NCBI GenBank assembly: GCA_014529385.2
Contig: CM043968.1
Span: 25,969,513-26,033,512, forward strand
DNA length: 64,000 nucleotides
Direction of reading: 5' to 3'
Source of the DNA: Adiantum capillus-veneris
Lineage: Eukaryota > Streptophyta > Polypodiopsida > Polypodiales > Pteridaceae
The notes beneath the pieces are model-generated. The model was not told where the DNA came from, made no database searches, and saw only the letters and a program-made list of their open reading frames with translations. A program made the translations under genes and the position numbers. This document shows, in pieces, positions 63,420 through 64,000 of the stretch (the stretch's first letter is position 1; each line of letters opens with the position of its first letter).

Positions 63420-64000
63420 ACTGGAGCATTGGTATTGCCAAAAGGCGTCACCAAAAAATCATATAAAATGAAGCTTGTCCAAAAGACTATCTTGTAGACA
63501 TCTCCCGGCGCGATTATGATATGATGATATCCGCTTTTCAAATCAATTTTGCTGAAACAAGAGGATCCCTGTAGTCGGTCAAGAATATCATCGATCCTTG
63601 GAATCGGGAATCTGTTCTTGATGGTGATTTTATTGAGAGCTTTGTAATCAATGCACATTTTCTAAGATCCGTCTTTCTATAAAAACAACAACACCGGAGA
63701 GCAGTAAGGTGAAGTACTCGGCTGGATAAGACCCTTTTCCAAAAGGTCTTTCACTTGGTTCATAATCTCTTCATTCTGGGCTCGGCTAACACGGTAAGGT
63801 GGCCTGTTCGGTGCAGTGCTTCCAGGTATCAGATCGATCCTCTGGACGAGATGGTGACAACTCGCCTGGCAGGCCCTCTGAAAAGCAATCGGCATGAGTG
63901 TGGAGAAAATCTTGGCGTTCTTTATCAAGTTCAGACATATTTGTTTTGTGTTCATCATTTAACTCTTTCAAGTAGATCGAGTAACAAACAGCTCGAGTTC
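63420..64000 (-). pseudogene. Gypsy element G, protease-RT linker and reverse transcriptase fragment
   Basis: From the window edge the - strand reads the end of the gag-pol linker (KERQDFLHTHADCFSEGLPG), then after a shift IDLIPGSTAPNRPPYRVSRA and [20 protein letters not shown]. After a stop it continues [40 protein letters not shown] (first catalytic Asp) and VTPFGNTNAPV. It closely matches element D (57560-58200). The catalytic FFDD box is cut off at the junction with element F near 63416. It may be the other half of D, separated by element F's insertion and later rearrangement, or a separate copy. Confidence 0.83.

Noticed and set aside
1-64000. CRISPR arrays, bacterial operons, riboswitches
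   Set aside because: Repeats are tandem or transposon-derived without regular unique spacers. Gene structure is eukaryotic.

Overview
This is a repeat-dense plant nuclear window. Three things point to a plant: multi-exon organisation with GT-AG introns, a protein with a bipartite plastid/thylakoid-type leader, and plant-type transposable elements (chromodomain Ty3/gypsy, Ty1/copia, PIF/Harbinger, LINEs, hAT-like and foldback elements). Long (GA)n and (CA)n tracts are common and many sit inside LTRs. The exact lineage cannot be resolved by eye. I see no tRNA or rRNA genes and no CRISPR array.

Layout. 1-3330: copia remnants (an LTR at 133-453 and a gag-only relic with its own polypurine tract at 1791-2853) plus microsatellites. 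3370-4501: degenerate charged sequence ending in a clear histone H3-fold pseudogene. 4706-5094: a long palindromic foldback element. 5943-19995: a chromodomain gypsy element (A, + strand). Its 3' LTR is split by a nested non-autonomous LTR element (N, 13231-19201, TSD GGACA) that carries an intronless copy of part of a host PEP-mutase/isocitrate-lyase superfamily gene with a poly(A) tract. 19996-26872: a second gypsy element of the same superfamily (B, - strand), tail-to-tail with A. 26873-27410: microsatellites and a possible tRNA-derived SINE. 27410-36173: a PIF/Harbinger transposase pseudogene split by a gag-protease-only LTR element (C, 28403-35739, TSD GCTGT). 36250-40900: a decayed copia element (H, - strand). 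41104-43370: a LINE (- strand) with a dinucleotide tail.

44167-49837 is the only convincing host gene: five canonical exons plus a tentative sixth, encoding a protein with a transit peptide and an RR-containing lumen-type signal. Its 4.36-kb first intron contains an antisense L1-like LINE with a poly(A) tail, itself carrying a 724-bp hAT-like MITE with an 8-bp TSD (ATTGTGCC). 51107-59495: stacked - strand gypsy copies of one family (LTRs a, b and c, then a nearly full pol-gag, D) plus one inverted LTR copy. 59500-63416: a small non-autonomous LTR element (F, + strand) with two ORFs of unknown family and an LTR packed with CTAGCGTTTT motifs. 63420-64000: another truncated gypsy (G, - strand).

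Most coding sequence is decayed mobile DNA. The strongest leads are the histone H3-like pseudogene, the gene-capturing LTR element, the gag-protease element with two in-frame stops and two polypurine tracts, the split host gene with its nested intronic insertions, and the unknown ORFs of element F. I found no clearly new biochemical system. These are the candidates worth testing.
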